A DNA stretch of 64,000 nt, from contig NTHE01000006.1 in the NCBI GenBank assembly GCA_002551355.1, positions 3,255-67,254 on the forward strand, given 5' to 3'. The position numbers and the translations under genes are program-made. The notes under the pieces are model-generated. The model saw nothing but the letters and a program-made list of their open reading frames with translations. It ran no database searches and had not been told where the DNA came from. Of this stretch, positions 1 through 8,010 are shown in pieces. The number at the start of each line of letters is the position of its first letter. The first letter of the stretch is position 1. The DNA comes from Streptomyces sp. man185 (GTDB taxonomy: Bacteria > Actinomycetota > Actinomycetes > Streptomycetales > Streptomycetaceae).

Positions 1-2
1 CT

Positions 3-179
3 GAGAGCCTGATGCCCGGTGCCGAGGGCCTGACGCCCGGCCCTGAGAGCCTGATGCCCGGTGCCGAGGGCCTGACGCCCGGCCCTGAGAGCCTGACGGC
101 CGTTGCTGAGAGCCTGACGCCCGGCACCGGAAACCTCACACCCGACGCCCGCGCTCTGACGCCCGACGCCCCGCTCGCA
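3..179 (+). repeat. Tandem 21-bp coding repeats (heptapeptide)
   Basis: About eight direct 21-bp units encode heptapeptides such as TPGPESL and MPGAEGL. The first four form two identical 42-bp blocks, which suggests recent slippage or unequal crossing-over. The array probably continues left of the window. Confidence 0.85.
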
Positions 180-1172
180 CGGGCGCGCCAGGAGGCCCGC
201 GGTCCCCGGCCGACGCGCCGCTCCGGCCGTCGTCCGGTCCTGGTCGGCGCGGGCGCCGCCCTCGTCCTGGTCGCCGCGGCCGGGGTCGCCGCCCTCACCG
301 GCGGTCCCGGCGGCTCCGGCGGTCCCGGCAGTGCGGTCGCCCCGCCCGCCGGTACCGTTCCCGCCCCCGTCGTGCAGGTGGTCCGGGGCAGCACCGAGGG
401 GCTGGCGGGCACGGTCGCCGACATCTCCGGGGCGGCGGAGAGGGCGGAGCTGCCCGAGCCGCGCCCGGGGCAGTTCCTGTACGTCAGGAGCGAGGTCTCC
501 TGGATGGTCACGTGGGACGGCGCCGACGGGAAGAACGCGAGCTACGTCGAGAAGCTCCATCCCCGCGAGGTCTGGATGTCGCCCGACGGCGACAAGGGCT
601 GGCTGGTGGAGCCGTACAAGGAGGCCATCGACCGTGACGGCGTCACACTGGACGATCCTGGGCCGGCACGGCCGTCGCTCGACGCGCCCAGCTACGACTA
701 CCTGCGGACCCTGCCCACCGACCCGGATCTCCTGTTGAAGAAGATCTACGACGAGACCGAGGGCGAGGGGAACGGTCCCGACCAGCGGGCCTTCAACACC
801 ATCGGCGACCTGCTGAGGGAGCAGGTGGTCCCGCCGAAGCTGGCCGCCGGCCTCTACCGTGCCGCGGCCCGGATCCCGGGAGTCGTCCTCGTCGACGACT
901 CCGTCGACGCGGTCGGCCGACACGGGGTCGCCATCGCCCGTGCCGACGAGGCGGACGGTGCGCGTACCGAGTGGATCTTCGACCGCGAGACGTACACGTA
1001 TCTGGGGGAGCGCACTGTCCAGACGCGTGATGTGGAGGGCATCAAGGAGGGCACGGTCCGAGGCCACACCGCCGTCACGGACCGGGCCGTGGTCGACGCC
1101 ATCAAGCAACTCCCGGCCGCTTCGGCTCCGGGCGACCGGTCCGCCCCGCCCACACCCTCCGCCGGGGCCTGA
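3..1172 (+). CDS. CU044_5270-type membrane protein, 5' end outside window
   Basis: The reading frame is already open at the left edge, and the first ATG (12) lies inside a repeat with no ribosome site, so the true start is upstream. The visible part opens with at least eight 7-residue repeats of the form (M/T)P(G/D)xxxL, then a basic stretch, one membrane helix near residues 75-96 counted from the ATG at 12, a Gly/Pro linker and an extracytoplasmic domain of about 280 residues ending in a Pro/Ser tail. The last domain resembles the actinobacterial CU044_5270 family, whose function is unknown. Such proteins are commonly encoded after an ECF sigma factor, but that neighbour would be off-window. 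A strong terminator follows directly. Confidence 0.65.
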   Translation, partial: ESLMPGAEGLTPGPESLMPGAEGLTPGPESLTAVAESLTPGTGNLTPDARALTPDAPLARARQEARGPRPTRRSGRRPVLVGAGAALVLVAAAGVAALTGGPGGSGGPGSAVAPPAGTVPAPVVQVVRGSTEGLAGTVADISGAAERAELPEPRPGQFLYVRSEVSWMVTWDGADGKNASYVEKLHPREVWMSPDGDKGWLVEPYKEAIDRDGVTLDDPGPARPSLDAPSYDYLRTLPTDPDLLLKKIYDETEGEGNGPDQRAFNTIGDLLREQVVPPKLAAGLYRAAARIPGVVLVDDSVDAVGRHGVAIARADEADGARTEWIFDRETYTYLGERTVQTRDVEGIKEGTVRGHTAVTDRAVVDAIKQLPAASAPGDRSAPPTPSAGA

Positions 1173-1182
1173 CCTTCTCCGC

Positions 1183-1213
1183 GTCTCCCCGTGCCACTCC
1201 GGCACGGGGAGAC
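1183..1213 (+). terminator. Intrinsic-type hairpin terminator
   Basis: A perfect 13-bp stem (1183-1195 with 1201-1213) with a 5-nt loop begins 10 nt after the upstream stop codon. There is no U-run, which is usual for streptomycete terminators. Confidence 0.85.
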
Positions 1214-1310
1214 TGCGGCGTGTGCACGGGCGGCCCTGGCGGCTCCGGCCCCGCCCGCATAGCGTCTCGCACAGCAGCCAGCGTCAGCGTCAGCGCGAGA
1301 GAGGCCGTCC

Positions 1311-3104
1311 GTGCCGCACACCCACCCGTCCCCGTCCCCGCACCCGGGCCCCGAAGACGCCGCGACCCGAGCGGAACGCGCCCGGCGTGCCGCGCGCATC
1401 GAGGACTCCCTCACCGCGCCCGGCGCGCCCTTCGCCGTGGTCACCGGGGAGCGGGGGACGCCGGAGTACGCCGACGGGCCCCGTACGCTGCGGGAGTTCG
1501 TGGAGACCACCTGGGCCTACGGGGACGCGCCGTTCCTGATCGCGGGGGAACGGACCTACTCCTACGGGGAGTTCTTCGCCGCCGCCTCCGCCCTCGCCGT
1601 ACGCCTGCGGGAGCGGTACGGGCTGCGCTCCGGCGACCGGGCCGTGATCGCGATGCGGAACCATCCCGAGTGGCAGATCGCCTTCTGGGCCGCCCAGTTG
1701 GCCGGCCTCGTCGCCGTACCGCTCAACGCCTGGTGGACCGAGGGCGAGTTCGGCCACGCCCTCGACGACTGCGAGCCCGGCGTGCTCCTCGTGGACGGGG
1801 AGCGGCTGGGGCGGGTCGCCGGCTGGGCCCGGCGGACCGGGACGCGGCTCGTCCTCTTCCACGGTGCGGGACGGACGGCGGAGGGCGTGCGCGTCGAGCG
1901 GTACGAGGAGTTCCCCGCGCCCGACCCGCTGGCCGCGCCGCCCGACGTGGAGCCCCGGCCCGAGGACGACGCCACGATCCTGTACACCTCCGGCACCACC
2001 GGCCGCCCCAAGGGCGCGGTGGCCACCCATCTCGCCCAGGTCGGGGCCGCCCTCAACCCCCGCTACCACGCGGCGGCCTCCGCGCTGGCGCGTGGCGTCA
2101 TTCCGGGGCAGGGGCCAGCCCCCGTCTCCCTGATGACGTTCCCGTTCTTCCATGTCGCCGCGTTCACCGGCTTCTACGGGGCGATGGCGGCCGGCGGCAC
2201 CCTCGTCCTGATGCACAAGTGGGACGCGGAGGAGGCGCTGCGGCTGATCCGTGCGCACCGCGTCACGCACTTCGCGGGGGTCCCCGCCACCGGGCTCCAA
2301 CTGCTGGAGGCAGCTGAGCGGACGGGGGACGGGCTGGAGAGCCTCACGCTGTTCAGCACCGGAGGCGCGCCCGCCCCGCCCGCCCTGGTCACCCGCCTCA
2401 CCGCCCGGTACGGAAAACGCGTCGAGCCCCGCAACGGCTACGGCCTCACCGAGACCAGCGGCGGCGTTCTCGCGCACTTCGGCGACGACTACCGCGCCGA
2501 GCCCGGCGGCGCGGGCCGCCCCACCCCGGTCACGGAGGTGCGGATCGCCGGGCCGTCGGGTGAGGAACTGCCCGACGGGGAGCCGGGGGAGCTGTGGCTG
2601 CGCGGCCAGTCCCTGTTCCGCGGCTACTGGCGCGACGCGGCGGCGACCGAGGAGGTCTTCGGCGAGGGCGGCTGGTTCCGTACGGGGGACCTCGCCGTAC
2701 GCCGCGAGGGGCGGGTCTCCGTCTGCGACCGCATCAAGGACGTGGTGATCCGGGGCGGCGAGAACGTGTACTGCGTCGAGGTCGAGGGAGTCCTGCACGA
2801 TCACCCCGACGTGGCCGACGCCGCAGTCCTCGGCATCCCGCACCCGGTGCTGGGGGAGGAGGTGGCGGCCGTCGTCAGGCTGCGCGCCGGAGCTTCAGCC
2901 GGAGCCGAGGTCGGCGATGGGGCCGGGGCCGGGGTCACCGCCGAGGCTCTGCGCGAACACGTCGGTGGGAAGCTCGCCGCGTTCAAGGTGCCCGCCCGGG
3001 TGCTGTTCACCGACGAGCCGCTCCCGCGCAACGCCACCGGGAAGCTCCTCAAGGACGAGATCCGGGCCTTCGCGAAGGCGTCCCCACCTCCCGCGGGCGC
3101 GTGA
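1311..3104 (+). CDS. Class I adenylate-forming enzyme, acyl-CoA synthetase
   Basis: This is a 597-residue ANL-superfamily enzyme that would activate a carboxylic acid with ATP and transfer it to CoA. Visible motifs are the A3 P-loop YTSGTTGRPKG from residue 225, A5 YGLTET from 377, the adenylate-binding TGD with Asp460, the hinge region around RIKDVVIRGGENV, and the C-terminal catalytic lysine in NATGK (Lys578). Length and motif order suit long- or medium-chain acyl-CoA ligases, but the substrate cannot be read from sequence. The GTG start has a GAGAGAGG ribosome site at about 1298. No linked beta-oxidation genes are visible. The stop codon sits in the first of three copies of a 12-16 bp repeat. 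Confidence 0.85.
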   Translation: MPHTHPSPSPHPGPEDAATRAERARRAARIEDSLTAPGAPFAVVTGERGTPEYADGPRTLREFVETTWAYGDAPFLIAGERTYSYGEFFAAASALAVRLRERYGLRSGDRAVIAMRNHPEWQIAFWAAQLAGLVAVPLNAWWTEGEFGHALDDCEPGVLLVDGERLGRVAGWARRTGTRLVLFHGAGRTAEGVRVERYEEFPAPDPLAAPPDVEPRPEDDATILYTSGTTGRPKGAVATHLAQVGAALNPRYHAAASALARGVIPGQGPAPVSLMTFPFFHVAAFTGFYGAMAAGGTLVLMHKWDAEEALRLIRAHRVTHFAGVPATGLQLLEAAERTGDGLESLTLFSTGGAPAPPALVTRLTARYGKRVEPRNGYGLTETSGGVLAHFGDDYRAEPGGAGRPTPVTEVRIAGPSGEELPDGEPGELWLRGQSLFRGYWRDAAATEEVFGEGGWFRTGDLAVRREGRVSVCDRIKDVVIRGGENVYCVEVEGVLHDHPDVADAAVLGIPHPVLGEEVAAVVRLRAGASAGAEVGDGAGAGVTAEALREHVGGKLAAFKVPARVLFTDEPLPRNATGKLLKDEIRAFAKASPPPAGA

Positions 3105-3180
3105 CCGGCATCCGCCGGGGCAGCCTCGGGGGCGCGTGACCCGTACCCGTCCCGGCGGTCTCACGGGCGCGTGACCCGTA
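3095..3180. repeat. Three direct repeats with 35-bp period spanning two gene ends
   Basis: The core GGGCGCGTGACC starts at 3095, 3130 and 3165, exactly 35 bp apart. The second and third copies share 16 bp (GGGCGCGTGACCCGTA). The first copy contains the stop codon of the acyl-CoA synthetase and the last contains codons at the end of the convergent metalloprotease. Confidence 0.8.
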
Positions 3181-4438
3181 CGCGGTAGTTGCCGTCGCCG
3201 TCCTCGTCCAGCACGGATATCCGTACGCCGTTGGCCCGGTCGGTGAAGGTCTGGCCGGGGCGGAACGGGGCGTCGGACAGTTCCGCGTGCACGTTGGGGC
3301 GCCGGGTGCAGCCGCCGCTGTCCTCGGTGGCGTCGGCGACGGACACCGGCCCCTGGCCGGTGTCCACATCGGAGCTGACCTTGTAGATCAGCACGCCTGG
3401 GCGGCAGACCGCCTCGTCGTTGCCGGCGGCCGTGCGGACCTCCACGGCGTAGCCGGACTGGGCGCTCAGCGGGACGAAGGCGAGCTTGGTGCCGCCCTCG
3501 GTGGCCAGCGGGCCGAGCGTGTGCTCGCTGACGCCGGCCTGCGACGCGCAGCTGATCTGCTCGTTGTCGAGCCAGCCGAGCTTCCACTTGTGCCAGGCCA
3601 GGAAGTCGTTGTTGGCGCCCCAGTCCTCGGACATGATGTCCCAGTGCCCGACCGAGCCGCCGCCCTCCATCGTGTAGAGGTCGGGCAGCCCGAAGACATG
3701 GCCGTTCTCGTGCGGCAGGACGCGGTAGCCGGTCTCCGCGTACGAACCCGATCCGTCGTCCTGGCGGCTGTAGACGAAGGACGTGTTGGAGAGCGGGACA
3801 CCGTCCGCCGTCGGGGCCTCGTCGTTGCCGGAGAAGGTCACCGAGAGAACGGTGTCCAGCGCGGAGGGGCCGGCGTTCGGGCTGACCAGCACGTTCACCA
3901 GGTCGTACGCGGAGAAGTCGACCCGGGGGTCGGCGGCCGCGACGATGTCCTTCACCAGTTGGCGGTAGCCAGGTTCGAACGGTGAGCCGCGCTCTATCCC
4001 GTACTCCGTGAACGGCATCGGCATCCGCAGCCAGTCCTTGAGGGGGGCCTCGGGCTGGTAGACGAGCCGGCCGTAGGAGCTGGTCCTGAACCACTCGGAG
4101 GTCTGCGGGAAGAACTCCGCGTACCGGTCCGCCGCAGGTTCCGTTCCCTCCGCGTCCGGGAAGTCGATCATCAGGTTGAGCGCCCTGATCTCGCCGGTCG
4201 ACCGGGAGTAGCCGGGCGGGGTCGGCAGTCCCTCGGACATCTGCACGCCCATGGTGGCGGAGATCCGGCACGGGGCGAGCGCGGAGTCCTGGGCGGTGGC
4301 CGCCGGCCCGGCCGAGGCGCGGCCGGCGGTCGGCAGGGTGGTGCTGGCCGAGGCCATGGCCGCTATGACCAGCGCGGTCGCTCCGGCCAGGGCGACCGGG
4401 CGGCGGTGTCTGCGTATCCGGTGGCGGGGCTGCTGCAT
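3161..4438 (-). CDS. Secreted M6-family metalloprotease
   Basis: This 425-residue protein has an N-terminal export signal: a basic start (about residues 4-13), a hydrophobic core to about residue 35, then Ala-rich sequence. The zinc motif of immune-inhibitor-A type (M6) peptidases is seen as HENGH at residues 243-247 followed by Asp253, matching HExxHxxGxxD, with His243, His247 and Asp253 as likely ligands and Glu244 as general base. It would act outside the cell on proteins. The single domain is shorter than multidomain InhA-type enzymes. The start ATG has GAAGGCG upstream. It is divergent from the TetR gene, with 267 bp between them, and convergent with the acyl-CoA synthetase. Confidence 0.85.
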   Translation of the reverse strand: MQQPRHRIRRHRRPVALAGATALVIAAMASASTTLPTAGRASAGPAATAQDSALAPCRISATMGVQMSEGLPTPPGYSRSTGEIRALNLMIDFPDAEGTEPAADRYAEFFPQTSEWFRTSSYGRLVYQPEAPLKDWLRMPMPFTEYGIERGSPFEPGYRQLVKDIVAAADPRVDFSAYDLVNVLVSPNAGPSALDTVLSVTFSGNDEAPTADGVPLSNTSFVYSRQDDGSGSYAETGYRVLPHENGHVFGLPDLYTMEGGGSVGHWDIMSEDWGANNDFLAWHKWKLGWLDNEQISCASQAGVSEHTLGPLATEGGTKLAFVPLSAQSGYAVEVRTAAGNDEAVCRPGVLIYKVSSDVDTGQGPVSVADATEDSGGCTRRPNVHAELSDAPFRPGQTFTDRANGVRISVLDEDGDGNYRVRVTRP

Positions 4439-4563
4439 AGAGGCGCCTTCGGGGTCCGCGGCAGTCGGCCGACCCCTGACTGCGCTCTGGCGATCAGCCT
4501 GTGCCGGGTGGTCGGGGGCCGCTCGCTGGGTGCGCCGATCGGAGGGTTTTCCTCCGGAGTTGA

Positions 4564-4579
4564 TGTGACTCAGGTCACA
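4564..4579. promoter_or_regulatory. Crp-like site
   Basis: TGTGACTCAGGTCACA is an inverted repeat (TGTGAC/GTCACA) and fits the streptomycete Crp pattern GTG-N6-GNCAC. It lies about 125 bp upstream of the metalloprotease start and about 125 bp upstream of the TetR start, so either or both could be controlled. This rests on motif match only. Confidence 0.4.
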
Positions 4580-4597
4580 GAGGGGCGGGAAATAAGC

Positions 4598-4652
4598 GGG
4601 GATCCTTTCCCCGTTTGCATACGTGTCCCCGCTAAACGGGGAAAGGGTCCCC
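4598..4652. promoter_or_regulatory. Long inverted repeat, probable TetR operator
   Basis: Two 19-nt arms (4598-4616 and 4634-4652) match at 18 of 19 positions around a 17-nt centre. The left arm reads GGGGATCCTTTCCCCGTTT. It lies about 55 bp before the TetR start and is the strongest dyad in the region, so autoregulation of the TetR-exporter unit is inferred. Confidence 0.6.
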
Positions 4653-4705
4653 GGTTACGGATGGGGATCGACCGGCTACACAGAGGGAAGGGGAGGAGAG
4701 CCGCC

Positions 4706-5392
4706 GTGAAGACCGTCGCCGACAACGCCGGGAACGCCGACACCGGGAACGCCGTCGCACCGGCAGCACCGTGCCGCGCGGCCCGCCCGCGGGCCGACGC
4801 ACTGCGCAACCGCGAGCGGATCATCGCGGCAGCACGCGAGCTGTTCGTCGAGTTCGGCCCGGACGTCGCGCTGGACGACGTCGCCCGCCGCGCGGGTGTC
4901 GGCAACGCCACGCTCTACCGCAACTTCCCCGACCGCGCCGCCCTCACCCACGAGGTCGTCCTCGCGGTCACCTCCCGCACCACTCTGAGGGCCGAAGAGG
5001 CCGTCGCCGCGGAGTCCGACCCGTTCGCCGCGCTGAGCCGCTTCGTGCACACGGCCGCCGACGAACGGATCGGCGCCCTGTGCCCGATGCTCTCCGGCGT
5101 CTTCGACAAGGACCATCCCGACCTGCTCGCCGAGCGCCGACGCCTCGAAGAGGCCGTCGAAGGCCTCGTGGCGCGCGCCCAGTCCGCGGGGCGGCTGCGC
5201 ACCGACATCGCCGTCGGTGACGTACTCGTCGCCCTCTCCCAGCTCACCCGGCCGCTCCCCGGCATCGCCTGCCAGGGCATCGACCGGTTCACCCACCGCC
5301 ATCTGCAGCTGTTCCTGGACGGCCTGGAGACCCCGGCCCGCTCCGAACTGCCCGGCTCGGCGGCGACCTTGGAGGATCTGCGGCGCCCCTGA
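4706..5392 (+). CDS. TetR-family transcriptional regulator
   Basis: This is a 228-residue repressor-type protein. A TetR N-terminal helix-turn-helix is clear at about residues 30-80 (NRERIIAAARELFVEFG, then DVARRAGVGNATLYRNFPDR), followed by a helical ligand-binding domain ending in HLQLFLDGLE. I chose GTG 4706 because GGAGGAG sits 8 nt upstream at 4691-4697. An upstream in-frame ATG would add about 100 residues unlike the family. The gene precedes a DHA2 exporter in the same direction by 168 bp and has a large inverted repeat in front, so a drug- or metabolite-responsive repressor of the exporter is the natural reading. The inducer is unknown. Confidence 0.85.
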   Translation: MKTVADNAGNADTGNAVAPAAPCRAARPRADALRNRERIIAAARELFVEFGPDVALDDVARRAGVGNATLYRNFPDRAALTHEVVLAVTSRTTLRAEEAVAAESDPFAALSRFVHTAADERIGALCPMLSGVFDKDHPDLLAERRRLEEAVEGLVARAQSAGRLRTDIAVGDVLVALSQLTRPLPGIACQGIDRFTHRHLQLFLDGLETPARSELPGSAATLEDLRRP

Positions 5393-5560
5393 CGCCCGCA
5401 CCGCGCTGAAACTTCCGGGCGGCACATCACCGCCCCCGTACACGTAGCCGTCTCGCTCCGTCACGTTCCACTTCACCCGTCGCGTGTACACCAGCACGTA
5501 CCGCCGACGCCCACTTCGCGACGCCTCGGCGCCCTTTCACGTCCTTAGGTGGCCACACCC

Positions 5561-7102
5561 ATGTCAAAAACGTCCGGCATGCCACGCCTGGCTGACACCG
5601 CCCTTCCCGACCCGAGTCGCTGGAAGGCCCTCGCCTTCATCGCGCTCGCCCAGCTGATGGTCGTCCTCGACGCGACCATCGTGAACATCGCGCTGCCCTC
5701 CGCCCAGACCGACCTCGGCATATCCGACGGCAACAAGCAGTGGGTCATCACCGCCTACGCGCTCGCCTTCGGTGGCCTCCTCCTCTTCGGCGGCCGGATC
5801 GCCGACCTCTGGGGACGCAAGCGCACCTTCGTCGTCGGTCTGATCGGCTTCGCGCTGGCCTCCGCGCTCGGCGGGGCCGCCCAGAACGAGGCGATGATGT
5901 TCGGCTCCCGGGCCCTCCAGGGTGTCTTCGGCGCCCTGCTCGCCCCGGCCGCCCTGTCCCTGCTCGCCGTGATGTTCACCGACGCCAAGGAGCGCGCCAA
6001 GGCCTTCGGCATCTACGGGGCCATCGCCGGTGGCGGTGGCGCGGTCGGGCTGATCCTCGGCGGCTTCCTCACCGAGTACCTGAACTGGCGCTGGACGTTC
6101 TTCGTCAACATCCCGTTCGCCGTCGTCGCCGCCGCGGGCGCGTACTTCGTCATCCGCGAGCCCTCCGGCGCCCGCAACCGTGCCCCGCTGGACATCCCCG
6201 GCGTCGTGCTCTCCACGCTCGGCCTGGTCGCCCTCGTGTACGGCTTCACCCGCGCCGAGTCGGCCGGCTGGTCGGACGCGGCGACCGTCTTCATGTTCAT
6301 CGCCGCCGCCGTGCTGCTGCTGGCCTTCGTCGTCACCGAGTCGCGCGTGAAGTCGCCGCTGCTGCCGCTGCGCGTCCTCACCGAGCGCAACCGGGGCGGG
6401 GTCTACCTCTCACTGGGTCTCGCCATCATCGCGATGTTCGGGCTGTTCCTCTTCCTGACCTACTACCTCCAGGTCGTGAAGGGCTACTCCCCGGTCAAGA
6501 CCGGCTTCGCGTTCATGCCCATGATCGTGGGCATGATCACCGGCTCCACCCAGATCGGCACCCGGCTGATGACCCGGGTCCCGCCGCGCCTGCTGATGGG
6601 CCCCGGATTCCTGGTCGCCGCCGTCGGCATGCTGTTCCTGACCCAGCTGGACCTGAACACCAGCTACGCGGCCGTCATCCTGCCCGGCATGCTGCTGCTC
6701 GGCCTCGGCATGGGTACGGCGTTCATGCCGGCGATGTCCCTGGCCACGCACGGCATCGAGCCGCGTGACGCGGGGGTGGCCTCCGCGATGGTCAACACCT
6801 CGCAGCAGGTCGGCGGCGCCATCGGCACCGCTCTGCTGAACACCATCGCCGCGAGCGCGACCACCGCGTACGTCGCCGATCACGCGGCCCGCGCCACGGA
6901 CCCGCAGCTCCTGCAGCTCCAGGCCATGGTCAGCGGTTTCGCCGCCGCGATCTGGTGGGCGGTCGGCATCCTCGTCGCCGCGGCCGCCATCGCGATCGCC
7001 CTCATCAACACCGGCCGTCCCGGAACGGGGACGGGCGGTACGGAGGGTGCGTCCGATGCGGGCGCCGAGGAGGAGTTCAAGATCCCGGTCGTCGCCCACT
7101 GA
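5561..7102 (+). CDS. DHA2-family MFS multidrug exporter
   Basis: This is a 513-residue, 14-helix major facilitator of the drug:H+ antiporter-2 type. It carries the early motif LDATIVNIALPS in helix 1, the loop motif GGRIADLWGRKR, and motif C-like sequence AGGGGAVGLILGG in helix 5. It would export small amphipathic compounds with proton antiport. ATG 5561 is preferred because AGGTGG lies 8 nt upstream. A GTG at 5549 would add four residues without a site. It lies downstream of the TetR gene and is probably controlled by it. The C-terminal tail is acidic and Gly/Thr-rich. Substrate is not predictable. Confidence 0.85.
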   Translation: MSKTSGMPRLADTALPDPSRWKALAFIALAQLMVVLDATIVNIALPSAQTDLGISDGNKQWVITAYALAFGGLLLFGGRIADLWGRKRTFVVGLIGFALASALGGAAQNEAMMFGSRALQGVFGALLAPAALSLLAVMFTDAKERAKAFGIYGAIAGGGGAVGLILGGFLTEYLNWRWTFFVNIPFAVVAAAGAYFVIREPSGARNRAPLDIPGVVLSTLGLVALVYGFTRAESAGWSDAATVFMFIAAAVLLLAFVVTESRVKSPLLPLRVLTERNRGGVYLSLGLAIIAMFGLFLFLTYYLQVVKGYSPVKTGFAFMPMIVGMITGSTQIGTRLMTRVPPRLLMGPGFLVAAVGMLFLTQLDLNTSYAAVILPGMLLLGLGMGTAFMPAMSLATHGIEPRDAGVASAMVNTSQQVGGAIGTALLNTIAASATTAYVADHAARATDPQLLQLQAMVSGFAAAIWWAVGILVAAAAIAIALINTGRPGTGTGGTEGASDAGAEEEFKIPVVAH

Positions 7103-7230
7103 CGGAGGCCCGCGCCTTCGTGGCCGCTGCCCCGGGGTTCCAGGCTCTCCTGCCCCGGGGTTCTCGGCCCTCTGCCCTGGTCCCGCTCGGCGATCGATCT
7201 GCCCTGGTTCCCCCTCGGCCGTCGCATCGC

Positions 7231-7743
7231 TCAGCGGAGCCAGGGCAGATCCGCGCCCGTGCCCTCCGGTTCCAGTCCGGTGGCGAGCACCCGCATGATC
7301 TCCCCGAGGCTGCTCACCTGCTCGGGCGTGAGACGGTCGAACATCGCCTGCCGTACGGCCTCGACGTGGCCCGGCGCCGAGCGGCGGAGCATCGCGTAAC
7401 CGTCGTCGGTGAGCACCGCGTTCTGACCGCGCTTGTCGGAGGGGCAGTCCTCGCGGCGCACCCAGCCGTTCTTCTCCAGCCGGGCGATGGCGTGCGAGAG
7501 CCGAGAACGGGTGATCTTCGCGTTCCGGGCCAGCTCCGTCATCCGCATCCGGCGGCGGGGGGCCTGCGAGAGCTGGACGAGCAGCCCGTAGTAGATGTGC
7601 GGCATACCGGCATCGCGCTGCAACTGGCGGTCGAAGTGATCCTCCAGCAGCGTGGTGGCATGCAGATAGGCGCGCCAGACGCGCTGCTCCTCGTCGGTGA
7701 GCCAACGCGGTGCGCTGGTGGATGCCGTGGTCATGGACTCCAC
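7231..7743 (-). CDS. MarR-family transcriptional regulator
   Basis: This is a winged-helix MarR protein of about 170 residues. The DNA-binding core is recognisable as MRMTELARNAKITRSRLSHA followed by IARLEKNGWVRREDCPSDKRG, the D-x-R-G wing of the family, and the flanking dimerisation helices are present. The start may be GTG 7743 or ATG 7734. The latter has GGAG 4 nt upstream. It is divergent from the DODA-type dioxygenase, and two TTGAA-type dyads lie between the genes. Repression of the dioxygenase relieved by a phenolic or quinone ligand is inferred from that layout. Confidence 0.8.
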   Translation of the reverse strand: MESMTTASTSAPRWLTDEEQRVWRAYLHATTLLEDHFDRQLQRDAGMPHIYYGLLVQLSQAPRRRMRMTELARNAKITRSRLSHAIARLEKNGWVRREDCPSDKRGQNAVLTDDGYAMLRRSAPGHVEAVRQAMFDRLTPEQVSSLGEIMRVLATGLEPEGTGADLPWLR

Positions 7744-7756
7744 TGTAGACCTTTTC

Positions 7757-7813
7757 TTGAAAGTTTAACTAGATAGGGCTAAGGTCTCCACAGGTAGGAG
7801 CTTGAAGTTTCAA
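7757..7813. promoter_or_regulatory. Two TTGAA-type half-palindromes, probable MarR operators
   Basis: TTGAAAGTTTAA (7757-7768) and TTGAAGTTTCAA (7802-7813) share a dyad core and lie 45 bp apart in the MarR/dioxygenase intergenic region. The second is flanked by GGTAGG and CCTACC, also inverted. This is an AT-rich patch in otherwise GC-rich DNA. Confidence 0.55.
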
Positions 7814-8010
7814 TAAACCAACCTACCCAGGAGTCCCACAGGGGATCCGCAGGAATTCCCGCAGAGTTCCGCAGGACCCCTGAACAACGATCCCCCGGAT
7901 GACCTCGGGGAACTCCTGCTCTGACGAACTCGTGACCGGATCCGGTGTTCTGTGCGCCCAGCGCGGCGCCCGTCGCCCCGGAGTCCGCGTCCCAGTGGAT
8001 GGGGAGTGCC

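Noticed and set aside
1..180. Possible CRISPR array at the left edge
   Set aside because: Units are contiguous 21-bp coding repeats in frame with a membrane protein; there are no unique spacers.
4406..4705. 100-residue N-terminal extension of the TetR protein from ATG 4406
   Set aside because: It would run through the Crp-like site and the 19-bp inverted repeat and lacks family similarity; GTG 4706 has a strong ribosome site.
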